The notes: generated by a model from the sequence alone, not told the origin. 64,000 nt of DNA from Psettodes erumei (GCA_016785225.1 JAFBJZ010000419.1:496001-560000); one strand, 5' to 3'; counted from the stretch's first letter, positions 12,232 through 25,192 are shown. Translations and numbers: made by a program.

Positions 12232-13571
12232 TCAAATCTCCCGTTGCCCCTGGGCCTCGGTGTGGTCGGGCTGCTGGTTTTCCATGTCCAGCGCCATCGC
12301 CATCTCCACTGGCATCAGTCCGTTCTCCCCTAGACACAGACACAGAGAGGTTTCGCGGGTGTGTGCGCCGCAGATGCCACACATTCGACAAATGCCGCGG
12401 AGGCAGCCCTGTGAATGCGTACACACAACGCTGACGAGTTCTCAAATCAGGCGTGTGGCTCGCTCTGGTCTGCACAGAGGCCTGTGATTCCATTTAAAGT
12501 CAGGACGACATAAACAAATAATTAGCTATCACTGGGGCAAGTCAGCCAGGTTGTCGCAGACTCCTGCCAGTGGTTAGGTCCCAGGTTTAATTCGGGCACT
12601 GATGTAATGTTTGGGATGATGTCATCCCAGCGCCAAGAGGCTGTAGCACGCCGGTGTGATCCACGTCAGCCTCGCAGTTCACCCGCGTTGGCCGACTGAC
12701 TTTTAGGACACAGTCGCGCAAAAAAACAAGAACAAATATTTCCTACGTGTTGTGCCATATGAACCCAACAGCTGACGCACATCGCAAAGATAAAAGAATC
12801 TGAATCAAGAAAAGCTGGCAACAACACGCGCTAGATGAAAAGCTTCGTAGATCGTCAGAAAATAATGCAGTATTTTTTTATACTGGAATGACTTTAATCT
12901 GCTTCCAGACCTGTGCATCTCTGTTTCCAGGGCAGGATGTTGATTCCGGTGCGACAGAAGGAGCGATCGGTGTGGGCCTCGGTGCTGTACAGGACCTCCT
13001 GGAGCTGCTTATCTCCGGGCTTCTGGGCTTTCACTCGCACCTGCGGGAAAAAAAAACCCAAAACCAAACGCAGATCAGACGCGTTTTCGCTTACTTCGTT
13101 CTTTTGTAGAAACAGATGGGAAAGTTTTTCGGTCGCACCTCCAGGATGGTGATCTCTTTCTCCTTCAGCTTCCCTGCCTTGTTCTTCACCTGCGTCTTCT
13201 TGGTGTCGACCCACACCACCCTCTCCTTCACCTCTGACCTGGACACACACACACACATTTGTTAACATATTTACCTAGAATCATTTTTCCCCCTCCTCCC
13301 TCACGCCGAGAGCACGCTCACTCTTCGATTCCCAGGTCGGCCAGCGTCGTGTCCAGGAAGGGGAAGGGTTGGTGCGCGGGGTCAGGCTGCACCGTGATGG
13401 GCAGCGTCACGGACATGGGGATGTCCCACTCCAGCTCGACGCGCACCATCTTGCCCTGTGGCCCGGGGGACTGCCTGCCCGGTCCCACGCCGGTCTGCTC
13501 CGCGTTGGCCTCTCCCTCCACCTGCGAGCTTTTCCTCTCATCTGCCGCCAGCTTGACTTCTTGCTCGATGT
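12232..13571 (-). CDS. Unrecognised protein gene, 3' exons only
   Basis: I do not recognise the family. Exons in transcript order are: A 13571-13322 (acceptor tttttgag, donor gtgagc), B 13238-13139 (acceptor tgtccag, donor gtgcga), C 13040 to 12911 or 12894 (acceptor cccgcag), and possibly D 12329-12232 (acceptor gtctag). Phases agree across A-B-C and C-D. Exon A is rich in charged residues, then reads MVRVELEWDIPM and LPITVQPDPAHQPFPFLD. Exon B is lysine-rich and contains VVWVDTKKTQVKNK. Exon C contains VRVKAQKPGDKQLQ and RTGINILPWKQRC. The protein ends either in exon C (TGLEAD, stop overlapping an ATTAAA signal) or in D (GLMPVEMAMALDMENQ, then stop at 12232). Exon A needs an upstream exon ending in phase 1, which I could not place. 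No signal peptide or membrane segment is seen. It is wedged between the 3' ends of ipo4 and rec8. Confidence 0.6.
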
Positions 13572-13599
13572 CTCAAAAATAAGAAGAAAAGAGTGACGT

Positions 13600-14700
13600 G
13601 TCCCGTCTCCCTCTCTGCCCGTATGCCTCTTTTCGCTGCGACTCCCAGCGTCGGCGCTCCTCGGGTCTCCGGCGGTTCCGTTGCCCGCTGCTCTGCTCTT
13701 CCTCTCTGGCTGGCCGGTGATTCAGAGTGCTGATGCCGACGGCCTCTGGGCAGTGCGAGTGTCTAAACGCGTAACAGACGCGCTCTGCCCTCCTGGGCTG
13801 ATATAAGCAGCCGGTGTCGATGTGCGTTATGTGTCGCTCAGATGTTAGGTTTATTAGGCTGTCACGGGGGGGAGGTGAAGGACAGATGATGGTATTTGTG
13901 TGTGACCAGGCCAGGGTGAAGTCAAAAGAATTTAGTCGAGTGTGAGTGTGTATTTTTTCTGTAAACTGAGGTGAAATATTGTCTGAAGTACGTCCAGTCT
14001 GTGGTGAAATCATCGAGGACGGTATTATTCACAACTTGGAAGCGATAGTTAGGTTTTAAACCAAAGCGCTCGGTTACGTAAATGCTGAAATGTCAAGAGG
14101 TCAGTTCGGGTTCAGCGCGGAACGCGGATTTATTTCTCTGACAGCGTAGGGGAACGGGAGGCTGACGTGCGGGCTCTTCGCAGCGCGGCACCACATTTTC
14201 AGCCCGCCGTGTTCCTTTACACCGAGGCCCCTGTCCCAGGACGCAAAACACGGGGACACGTGCGCTCTGCGCTCGGCCCGTCACATTCCGTGGGCGGCCG
14301 CAATAAATCCTCTCAGGCAGATGCCAGCTGGATGTCAGCGCCGCAGAGAGGGCATGATGTAAAGGTTCTGTCACGTAAAGAGAGGTTGAGTATCGCAGGA
14401 TGGAGGTGCAGATTCTGCACGTTAAAGCAGCTCCAATATGTTTTATATACTGTATATATTACCAGTAGCTCACAAAGGTACTTGTATGTGATGGGTATCT
14501 CTTAGTGATGTATCGGCCTCTCGGGTGAGATGCCAACGCACGGTGTTTGCCTCGTGTCCGCACGAACAAGCAACTCAATTCTCGAGCTCCCCCCCAACAG
14601 CTGCGAGGTGATCCATCGGCGTGTCCGCAGCTTATTTCCTCCCCCCACCTTTGTCATCTCAATGTGCGCACAGGAAAATAAGCGGAGCTCGTAAGCCGTT
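13600..14700. other. Spacer that may hide upstream exons of the unrecognised gene
   Basis: Minus-strand frame from about 13760 to 13610 is open and strongly charged (arginine and glutamate rich), but I see no donor of the right phase to join it to exon A at 13571. The rest has no convincing exon on either strand. GC-rich patches near 14150-14350 have only short, patternless frames. Confidence 0.35.
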
Positions 14701-14704
14701 CTTT

Positions 14705-15140
14705 TGCAGCCTTTAATGAGAAGTGCAGTTCAAACACGAGGATAAACATTCACACAGCAGATCTAAACTGTATAAAAGGAATCAACAACAAAATCTGCAA
14801 CGTCTTCAAGATTCTTAAAACTTCAGTGATAGTATGTGAAGTTATGTACCAAAGCGTGTAAAAAAGATAAAAAATTCAAACAACATGAACACAGAATAAA
14901 AATGGTTAAAATGTTAAAAAATTCTTTAAAAATACTGGGTAATTCAATTTCATTAGTATAGTTTGATACCCTTCTGAATGAGTTAAAAATCCATAAAAAA
15001 CATTTTTAAAAAAGGAACGCAAACAAGTAAATGCATCACGGCGTGAGAACAGATAATCTTGATGATAACCTATGATGAAATTCATTCTCCTCTTGAGGTA
15101 CGAATACTAAAAACTGAGAGGAATAACTAACGGGACGCAG
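14705..15140 (-). other. Probable rec8 3' UTR
   Basis: Very AT-rich DNA follows the rec8 stop codon on the minus strand. An ATTAAA hexamer on the minus strand lies at about 14713-14718, a plausible poly(A) signal. No other gene is visible here. The 3' end is inferred from composition and hexamer only. Confidence 0.45.
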
Positions 15141-18100
15141 TCAGGCGGCCTGCCTGGGCCCTGCAAGGGTTATGGTCAGGTCACTGTAGGGTTTGGACTG
15201 TTGCACAGTCACCTGGCCCGCAGACAGCAGCTCTGGGGAAGAGACGCATCGTTGCATGTTACCGTGGAGATGGAGGAGGAAAGCAAGTATAATATTTTGA
15301 GCTAAATTCAAAGGGGCACGAGCTTATCCGATGTGCAAATTAAACGCGCGGTTGCTTTGCCGGGCCTTGATGATTCATTTTGAAAATGTTGGTTCAAAGA
15401 GTAGGGACGCTAATGAGAGAGCGGCGGCCTTTTGATTTCCTCACCCAGCAGTTTGTGGAGTGTGTGAGCTGCAGTGGTGCGGTCAGCCTCCGGGGGCAGC
15501 AGAGAGGCAAAGGTGACTTGGGCGAACCTCTGCAGGTTGGAGGAGATCCAGCTGGAAAAGACAGGCAGCGTGAGCAGTGCGCTCAGTGTTTCCAGTTCAG
15601 CTTCACCTGACGTACTGAAGCCGAAACATTTGTTCGGGGTGTTTTTCTCTTATTTTACTGATGTTGATAGAGAGAGTTTGTGCATTACAACTGATTATAG
15701 AACCACTAGTGCTGACATGATGTTTTCTGTGAAGTTATGCTTCTGCTAAAGGCTTTTCGTGAGCTGCCTGGCCTAATGTGGACTGCCAGTTTGTGTTGCA
15801 GTGTGAAGCACCTCAGCATTATCCCGCTCTCGGTCAGCGCCTCGGGCAGCTCGATGATTTCCTCCGCTATAGGCTCCATTAGTGGCCGGGTGTCCTCCTG
15901 AGGAGACCTGAGCACACAAATGCACACGTGCACCGATCGGTCCCTTTACCCACGTAGTCGTCGGTCTGTCCACACGCTGGGGATACTCACCATTTGCCGA
16001 CAGGGGCGATCACGTCATTTATAGATCTGTCTTCTTTGGACATGTCCAGCATCACATCTAAGGATGCTTGTTTACGCACGTGAACATAAAGAAACACACA
16101 GTGAATAATGGGCAGCTTTGTGGCAAATGAGGTGCTGCTGAAACGTGATCTGAAAAACTATTAAGATGTGATGTAACGTCGGGGAAAGAGAGGAAGACTT
16201 CTTACACGAGCCCTCTGCGAGTTGCAGTCCTGACTCACTGGACATCTGAGAGAGAGAGAGAGAGAGGCAGACTGTCATGATACAGAGATGGATATTTGAG
16301 TTTAGATCATCAGGAGAGGAATCATCATCAGAGCACGGTACCTTCACACAGACCCACCTCCTTCATGCTCGAGGGCCGCCTCCTCTTCTCTGTCCTCAGT
16401 ATCTCTCGGTCCTGCTCGGACTCCCCTCTCGCCGCCTCCTCCTCCTCCTCTTCTTCTTCTTCCCCACTCTCCCCTCTTCGTTTTGTCCCGTGTGCGGCAG
16501 GCAGGACAGCGAGCGAGGCGTGCCGTTTCCACAGCGACTGCAGATCAGCATGCGGGAGGGCTGCGGAGGGGTTTCGATCGACGTTAAGAGTTCGCTGTGA
16601 GTTATTACTCATAAAAATGTTTCGACGTTCATGAAGACTTTTACTGTAAAGGCTCTGGAGAGACCAAGAGGGTGTAGGTTGAGTTTCAGCATGGCAAGTT
16701 GGTGTGTCAACTAAAATCTTTAAATGAATAACTGATAGCCAGGTGTTAATGTGACTCCCTCAAAACATGGAACTGGTTCTCTCAGGATATTTATTTATTG
16801 GGTTCTTCATCTGAGAGATCTGACTCAGATGTAGATGCTCACTGTGGTGCCTACGTTTATCTTTACCCCTCTTTGCTTTGTTTTCTATATAAGTAAGATG
16901 TATTTGGATGTAAGTCACTGGCATGGGTGTTTTGAAAAGCTGGGGGAAGTGTTGGTACCGACATCCACAGGGGGCGGCGAAGAGCTGAGCAGGAGGGGCC
17001 CGCGTGGTCAGGGAGGGCAGGTCCAGCAGCACCTTGGACTGAGAGAGACGACAAAAACATTAGCCGGACGGAACGGTTTCAAACGGGAGGGCGCCGTGAC
17101 TGTGTTTCAATCGCGGCGTCTCCGAGGAAATCACGGAAGGCAGGAGTGAAGGGAAGAAGACAGGCCAAGAAATCAATGAGCACTCATCCAGTGGGTTTAG
17201 ACAGCAGGAGGAGGAGGAGTGGAGAGCTGTGGTTTAATTAACTGACACCCCGGTGAATAGACGCTTTCAAGGCTTTCAATTTTCAGCCTTGGCCAATGTG
17301 CGATGAGTCGATCGGGGACACTGAACCCTTGGTCCTCTCCGGCTGTGCGAGTGTGGATTTGTGTGCGCAGATGCCGGTTGTGTGCGTGTTCTCAGGCGGG
17401 AATGTTTTGGGCCCTTCAACACCAATCAGCCGTGGTTTGAAGGCCGGCGGCGGTGCGTAAGGAGCGCGGGGAAACCCTCTGCGTGTCTCCGTACCAGGTC
17501 CAGCGTCTCGGCCAGCGGGTTTCCGATCTGTTTCCTCATGGCGCCCGTAGGTATCTGGGTCTCAGCGTCCGCGAAGACGAGCTGCCGCCCGCGGCGTCCA
17601 CCGGGCCTCCTGAGGGGACGAGCGGGGACCTGACGGCAGAGTAAGACACACAATGGCCGATTGCAGGACCCTGTTTACTGTCAGTGCCGTGTCTGCGAAA
17701 AGGACATCGCAACTCCAGGACGCGTGTGATCTGCGCGTTGACACGCCCGTATGTACTTTCCATGACTTGTTTCTGAGATGAGACGAGCTGCTCGTGAGTC
17801 ACCTCACGGAATGTAAATTAAAGTCGATGACAGCAGCCCTTTGTCACTGTCAACTCAGTGTTTCCCTCGCGTCAGAATAGGGGCAGCAGGTAAATAAGAA
17901 CATTAACAAAAGGTTATGACAGCGTGTCTACAAAACTATTTATGTGTGTATGCTCTCAGGTACTTGTAGAGAGTACTGCAATTATAGGAAATGAATATTT
18001 GTGCGCATGGGCTCACTGTAAATCCTTCACTGATTCAATACATGGTCATTTTGCAGTTTTGCCAAAGCAAAGGCAAACACAACTGCTGCTAAACAATCTC

Positions 18101-21100
18101 CTGTCACCTCTTCATAGGCACTTGCCTTCGCTTGGTCCCCAGCGAGCCCGGACGCTCCGCGCGGTGGAGTCGCCACGGCAACCCGCTGCGGAGTCGTCCC
18201 TAGGGCGGCAGCGGCCATAGGAGCTTCCGCTGGCTCCGACCCCTCGTCCGGCAGAGACACGCCGCCCCGCTCCCCTCCCAGCCTGGAAACAGTAACACAC
18301 ACATGCTAACAGCACACACTGGACCAAATACAGTGCCTTTAGTTTTAGCACTATATGTAGTTTTCTGTAGTGCGTTCACTTCCTATTGGAAAACACAACT
18401 GCGAGAAAACAGACACTGTGTACACACCCTTTCCCTACATTAATATTTGTCTTGGAGTCACTAACTGTCTGTACTTTTCAAATAGCCTAAAGCCTAAACG
18501 TCACAGTTTGCCTTCTTTCCATCTCCTGCCTGATCTCTCGGGAATCAGCTGTTGGAGATTCCGTTGTGACGTTTGCAATGTCACGTTGGAAAATCCTTCC
18601 CCTGCATTTAAATCTTTAAATGCTCACGTAGATCAACACAGTCCCACCTCCACGTTTAGCCAGGCCCCATCTGATCCAAACAAATTCATTTGCGAGTTAT
18701 GCTTTTCTTCCTCGATGCCATCAACAGGCGCTGACCTCACGTTGATGGCTGACCTCATGCATTGTCCTTCACGCTGTCTGATCAGTGATTGAAACAGATA
18801 ATCCTCGTGCCAAGTCAGAAGCCCTTACGCATCTGTTTTTGCCATTTATGCCGGCTTGCGTAAAACGGAGAATTGTGTGTGGCATCATCTTTCAAGGACT
18901 TTAGGTTGCGTGAGACATGACCCAGGATAGTCTATCTGACCCGTTTGTTTTGAACCATCCCTGCAGTAAGATCGAATACCCCATCCCTCAACGACAAAAG
19001 AACACAGTTGTTAGAAGATGACACAGTTTGGATTTATGTAACATTTTTTCTGATATTACCCAGAGGGGTGCTCAGTTTTGTTAGAGGAGGACTGACGCTT
19101 GTTTGTCAGCTTAAAGTTTCTCCACAAGACTCACCGGTCGACAGAACAGACGCCTCCTTCAAGCCCCCCGGTCCTCTCCCTCGTCCGCTGTCCGTCCTCT
19201 GCAACACAATGCGCAGAGAAACAGTGTGAAAGATGCATAAGTCAAAAGACATTTAAGTAAATACATCCACAATTTTCACAAACTCTGGAACAAATCCACT
19301 CATTTGCTGCTGTATTAATGCAGGAAACTCTACCCAACTCCACATATCCTATTGATAGTTGGACATGTTGTATTCTCTTAGTATTTTTTTTCAAAGCAAT
19401 GCAGGATTCCCAAACCTAGATATGTGGCCCTCGTATTCTGGCTCAGAATGAAACAGTCTGGAGAAAATGAATGTTTTGTTTTCCTGGCAGTGAAAGCACT
19501 CAGCCAGAATTGCTTTCTTCCCCTAAATCACAACAGCGCTGCCAAGCATTTCACCTGGGTGAGCGGCGCAGATGCACTGAAAATTACTGCAAAGCAAACA
19601 GCGTGTCAGACTGAGCCACAGCAACCGTAGCGTACACACGAAATGCTTTGCATACGCAATGATGACACACCTCCGCAGAAGTGGTCGGGCTGCTCCATCA
19701 GCAGGTCGATCTCTCTGGCTGTGGCTTCGGGAAGATCGGGCCCCTCAAAACACTGCACCAGAAAGAAAAGACGTGGGAGCGAGGAACAAACAGAACAAGT
19801 TTGGGCCGTTTATTGCCTACAGTGATGGATAATATAAATAAACACGGCAGTCAAACACAGTGAGGAGAAAAACATAAGTAGGAGCAGTAGAAGGAGATTG
19901 CTAATCTTTAGCAAGCAAAGCAAAAAAACGAACCCCTGGCGCGGACGTGTCTCTGTAAACAAACTCTGAGTGGAGGCTGATGTAATTAAGTCAGATCTTA
20001 TCGGGTCAGAGTGGACTTTCATCCACTGATGATGTTTCAGCAGCAGCATAATCAGCCCCTAAGTGACGCTCTGAACAGGCTAATAGTAAGTGGACGTACT
20101 CCGACCTGCTGTAGTCAAACACAGCTGCACGGTTTGACTTAAGATAATATAGCTCTGCCTTCTCCTGTGCACTACCGGAACTGAGCGGTGAATTAAAGAC
20201 AGCTGGTTAGACATCCAGTATTTCACATCCCCAGTCCCCTACACCATTAAAGTCACTGCATTGTGCTCACCATTAAAAAAACATAATGGATTTTATTTAC
20301 AGTAAAATTAAAACTGTAGTCAAAAAAAACTCATCATTGCTATAAATTCACTGTACGATATAGAAACTATAATGGATTTAAAGGTGCCTCCTCATTTCAT
20401 TTCAGCATGCTGCAGGGACCAACAAGCAAACGGCTAACTTGTGACAGAGTCCCAAACTAAAGGGGCACGTGGTCAACATCCCAGCTCCGTGAGTCACCAG
20501 TCACTGCTGAGCCTAAACATGATGACTGGGAGGGTTTACCTCAGCAGTGGTGATGACAAACGGCTCCTTCTCTGTCAGGGTGATGGCAGCTGCCGGTGAC
20601 CTGAAATCTGGTTTAACACAGCAGGAGCACAGAGGTCATCAACCCCATTGCGACATATTTGGTCTTGGGGGGAGGACACAGCTAATATCTTTCAAACCTG
20701 CTGAAATCACTTACCCTCTTTGTCGAGTGTGCTGTGGGGACTGGGCACCAGGGAGTGCTGTGAACCCACCTGCTCATCCACAGGCATCGTCTGGAAATAA
20801 ATACGACAAGCATTACGTTGAACAAGGCAGCTTCCGGGGACACATTTACTTCAACTGTGGGGAGGATTTCAGAATGTGATTTGAGCCTTTGAATGACCAA
20901 AATGTGTTAGAACATGAGGTCAGAGTTGCTGGAGTTGCCTCCGTGTGCCACAGGGATGGAGCTGCTTTGCTTTCATTTTGTGCGGTGAACTGAATGTGTG
21001 GGTCATATGGGTGACGCGTGACACAGCCCGTCTGATTACCAATGCACTTCCTATTATGTAAAACAATCAATCTAGACATTAAGCAGTTTCTAACTGAATG

Positions 21101-23939
21101 ATCACGTTTCATGAATTCCGTAACCAGTCAAATATATGCACATGAATGTAATTTTTGACAGTTTGAAACCATTTATTGCACTTTATAAACACTTGACTAA
21201 ACCTTTTACTTTATTTGACGGCTCTCTAGGACACCCACGGTATGAACGCTGGGCAGGATCACAAGGAGGACAAAGTTCAGCCGTGTCAGCCGAGCTGGTT
21301 TGCGGCACCCTGAGCGATAAAGAATTATCTGCTATGATTTACCGTGTGACTGTGAGCGTGAAAAGCAAGGGATTGGCGGGTTTTTAAGTTTTGGGGTTTC
21401 TGTCATGAAACAATTCTTATGGGAGAAAAAGCACCATGCAGGATATTTTATCAGGCCAGACTATGTGGCCGTATAGAAGTTACATATTCCACATTACCTT
21501 CAGACAGGTTTTGGTAAGAGTTGTGTCAATGGCCTCTGGTCTGTTACTGCTGTTTTGGCCATCAAAGAGCGCAAAAGTCACAAGTTCTGTTACATCAGAG
21601 GCCTCGTCTCATCTGTTAGCTGTTCTTCAGATGTACAGTTAGTCTACAGAGAATGACGCTCCCTGTGTAGATTGCCCGGCAGATTTCACACATACTGGGT
21701 ATGGCTTTACCGGCCCCTGTATCGTAAATCATACCAGGTGCGTTCTGTAGGGGCTGAGGAGCTGGTGGGATTTCATGAGACCGAAGAAGGGGTCCTGAGC
21801 TCCCTCCGCCTCCTCCATCATGTACAGGTTGTCACGTACAGTCAAGGCGTGCCTGCCGGATAAAGAGAGAGTGAGGCACACTCATGTCACTTCCCAAATT
21901 ATTACATGGCACACATGTTCACTGCTATACTAGGTAAGGAAACACTATGCATACTGGAATCTGCACTGCTAGTTTCATGGATTTATAAAATAATAAGATA
22001 TTACTTCAGTGAGATTAAGGTACAGGATCTTCAGACTGCATAAAAGTGTGGGAAAGATATACTGCATCTGCAGAGACGAAAGCTCTTACATTACTGCTGT
22101 CCCATATCATGGATTATTAAACATTTACAAAGCCATTCACGTCAAAGGAGCTCAATTTGTCAGTCACTCGCTCAATAAAACACTGCCATCTCCTTTTTAC
22201 AGTCTTTGTCTGCCCTAATAATCTCCCTCATAAATATCCCACCACATGCTTTTGAGCTCAAACTTCCCCGAGTGCGTACAACCCCCGCACACTTCAGCCT
22301 AATACTTCAGATACCCAGAGATACAAAACACTGCGCACTGCTGTGTGTGTTGGTTTGTGTGCAGACCTGTCAGGCTCAGCCATATCAATGGGCACGCATC
22401 TTTTAGCTCGCAGCAGGCGGTCAATGGTCTGCTGAATCTCTTCTGGAAAACAGAAAAGGAGGTTTCACGCAAAAGTCTGAGCACTGCAATATCTCCTGTG
22501 AAAAAGAGAGACAAAGTTGTCACGTGTAATATCTGCCATGACAAATGTATTGAAGGAAATTAGATGACACTGGAAAATCACCTGAACAGAAAATAATATT
22601 TCTTGTTAAACTGACAATCCTCTTTTTTTACTTCCAGAAAATTCTGTTGTTTTATTCTGACTAACTCACACTCCTACCTGACTTCTGGTATAAATTATAT
22701 CATTATAGTGTGGGTTTTATACTGCATAAAGAAGTCAAGTCTCTGTGTTTTGTCACTAATGCCCATTTTATTCCCTCTTTCTTCTTCAGGCAGGACATTA
22801 TAGCAAATTGTGTGAAGACAATGGAAAGTAATGACTGATTGTAGTTTTCAGTTTCTGGTCTTCCTGCTCTTGAGTTTTTCCTTCCCTTCTCTCACCAAGC
22901 AGGAGGCCACACTGCCTGTGGTAGACCACAACCACTCCATACTGCAGCTGGGATGACAGGTAGAGAGAGAACCGAGGCCTCGGCAGGTTGGGTTGCGGAG
23001 GAGGAACCTGAGCTGTCACATAGTTCAGAATGTCCTCACTGTAATTTTTAGCAAAATGGGTTACAAAACTTCATTGTGTATGTTATCATAAATATGTCAC
23101 ACTTGATTCTTAGAAAAAAAGTACTAAATGTAAAATTAATGTTAGATATAACGCCAAATTATTCTATTGTACTATTTTAAACGAGTTTAAGCAGGAATGC
23201 AGAGGCTGGTGTATTCCTTCGTATAGGGCTGGAGTTAGCGAGCAACAGAGCGGTGGCCAGTGACAGTTATCTTCAGTCGACGAAGACCCGCCCATATTTT
23301 GCATCTGATTGGCTATTTACCGTTGTTTATTTATGGTTATGGTCAGATGCTGGGTTAGATAGGCTTAAACAAAAAATGTCAGGCTGAACGAACCAATCAG
23401 CATGGAAGCACAGCGCCCGCCCAGACAGTGTTTCATTACGTGACTACAATATTTTTCCATGGAGTATCGGATAATCTCCTGACATTTACACTGAAGCTCT
23501 ACCAGTATTAATAGCTCAAAGGGTGTTAATTTGGGACCCTTAACATATATATGTAACACGATATGTAAACACGTATTTTATCCGGCATTATCGAATCAAC
23601 AAAAGCAGAGAGAGGAGTTAACATTATACATTTGTGTGAATATCCTTACCATGTTAGCTTGACATTGACTTTGAGAAACTCCCTTCGAGTGACTCTGATG
23701 CCTCTGGTTGCTGCGAACCTAAATATGAAAACACATTTTTAATATTTGGAAAATTAACCTTAGCTAACAGGCGAATCTGACCATCTAGCTAAAGATGTCT
23801 TGCCTTAGCAATAAACTTGTCAGTCTGAATTACTTGCTTCATAGCTAAAAGCTAACGAGCTAACTAGCTGTTTAAAAACTCACCAAATTGTGGAAAAATG
23901 TCCGGTGTGGCGGCGGAGGGCATTTGGGTAATAAAACAT
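15141..23939 (-). CDS. rec8: Meiotic recombination protein REC8 (cohesin kleisin), 18 exons
   Basis: Meiosis-specific kleisin that closes the SMC1/SMC3 cohesin ring and holds sister chromatids until separase cuts it. Exons in transcript order: 23939-23884, 23718-23650, 23038-22896, 22442-22367, 21852-21735, 20790-20715, 20589-20540, 19752-19671, 19198-19135, 18282-18126, 17629-17495, 17038-16963, 16560-16358, 16245-16206, 16057-15991, 15907-15812, 15551-15445, 15232-15141. Phases agree throughout, giving 568 residues (human 547). The N-terminal Rad21/Rec8 domain (about 1-115) starts MFYYPNALRRHTGHFSTIW and includes WFAATRGIRVTRREFLKVNV and RPRFSLYLSSQLQYGVVVVY. DPFFGLM follows near residue 140, QLVFADAETQIP in exon 11, nine glutamates at 401-409, and the C-terminal winged-helix region from about 470 ends QSKPYSDLTITLAGPRQAA. 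Two splice choices are uncertain: the exon 10 donor (GC at 18125, or GT at 18107) and the exon 12 donor (T|gtcggt chosen by phase). Confidence 0.96.
16394..16411 (-). other. rec8: Candidate separase cleavage site in rec8
   Basis: Residues 418-423 read DREILR, which fits the separase consensus of an acidic or serine residue, any residue, Glu, two of any residue, then Arg. It follows the acidic tract (glutamates 401-409) in the linker between the N- and C-terminal domains, where kleisins are cut. This is a motif match only. Confidence 0.4.
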
Positions 23940-24140
23940 TATTCAGCCGTTTCCAGATATAGCAAATAATTAAAGGAAAAACAGTCAAGATTTATGGATT
24001 TCTGTGATGGTCAAATCTCAAAAGAACAGTAAATACCAGTAAGTGCACTCCACACTACGATTCACCGCCTCAAATCAAACTGGACCAATCAGGTTGTGAG
24101 ATTCATCGCATGACTCGTTTTTAGGTAAGGATGGTCGAGG
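23940..24140 (-). promoter_or_regulatory. Probable rec8 upstream region with a CCAAT box
   Basis: A CCAAT pentamer (plus strand 24085-24089, inverted relative to rec8) lies about 146 bases upstream of the rec8 start codon. No TATA box is obvious. Inverted CCAAT boxes are common in TATA-less promoters. Assignment as promoter is inferred from position. Confidence 0.35.
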
Positions 24141-25000
24141 TATCAGAGAGATCTGTGAATAATGAATGCTCATGTAATGCTCACTACAGCAGGTACTTTA
24201 AATATTTCCATGCTGCACTTCAGTTACATTAAAACAGCATATTGTAAATTCCACTCCACTACATCCACACAATATCAAATATTATAAATTTGTCTAAATA
24301 AAACCACTTCTCGGTATATATTAGTAGTTCAAATTAGCTACATTTTGATCAATTATAACCCCAAATAATCTTTGATTGTTAATGCACTTTTTTAAATGGT
24401 CCTTTGTATGATAATCATTGGAGACATACTACATTACGTCTGACATTTGGAGAATTCTACATTGGGTTTCATGCATAAACAAAAGGATTCTCTGATCTTG
24501 ACTGGCACATATGAGCAATGTAAGTGAATTTATGGTCTGTACCAATATACTCATCCTTTATTTTCTCTTTGGTTTAAACCAAATTCAACAGTAGTCCTGG
24601 GCTGTTGTGCGTTATGAACAGAGACTGTCCTTCTTCACTGGAGGAGAATGCACTCCTTTGACTAATAGTGGCTTAATCGGAATGAATTTGTGTTGATGTA
24701 TACCAAAGTTGAATTTATTAAAATATCTGTCACACACTTAATGTAAAATTAATATTCTGTTGAGCATATCATCACCATGTCTTGTTAATTAATTTATTGG
24801 AATATTTTGGCACAGTGTAACTTGGAAAATGTGTTAATTTCATTAGATTGTATCTCCAAACTTCTGCTGAGCGAATTGATTTCACAGATACATTTTTAAT
24901 TGATTCTTAAAATAACTAATTGTTTGCTATTTTTAACATACGCGTTAGAAGCCTTAGTATGACGGTTTCTATTTTTACTCGGTTGGGAGTAGAGGAATAT
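24141..25000. other. AT-rich spacer between divergent rec8 and pdcd6
   Basis: This is the 5'-to-5' spacer between rec8 (minus) and pdcd6 (plus). It is strongly AT-rich, with frequent stops in every frame and no exon-like segment. I see no gene in it. Confidence 0.6.
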
Positions 25001-25192
25001 GTTATCTCCCCCCCTTAAGGGAAGCGGTGAATAATTGGCCACGCCTCTGTGCACGAAGAAGTAGGCAGTGACGTGACGGTCGGGCGGTGGAGTCTGATTG
25101 AAGCTGCCGAGAGAAGAAACTACAGCAGGAGAGAGGGAACGCAGCCGGACGGTCCTAACTTGCACAATTTTGTCAAGCCATTGCCTTTTAAA

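Noticed and set aside
12530..12610. tRNA-like words (gtggttagg, ggtttaattcgggc) near 12.57 kb
   Set aside because: No cloverleaf could be drawn and the box spacing is poor; at best a worn SINE trace.
16328..16634. Plus-strand frames over 16.3-16.6 kb rich in serine
   Set aside because: They are shadows of rec8 exon 13, read from the strand opposite its glutamate tract.
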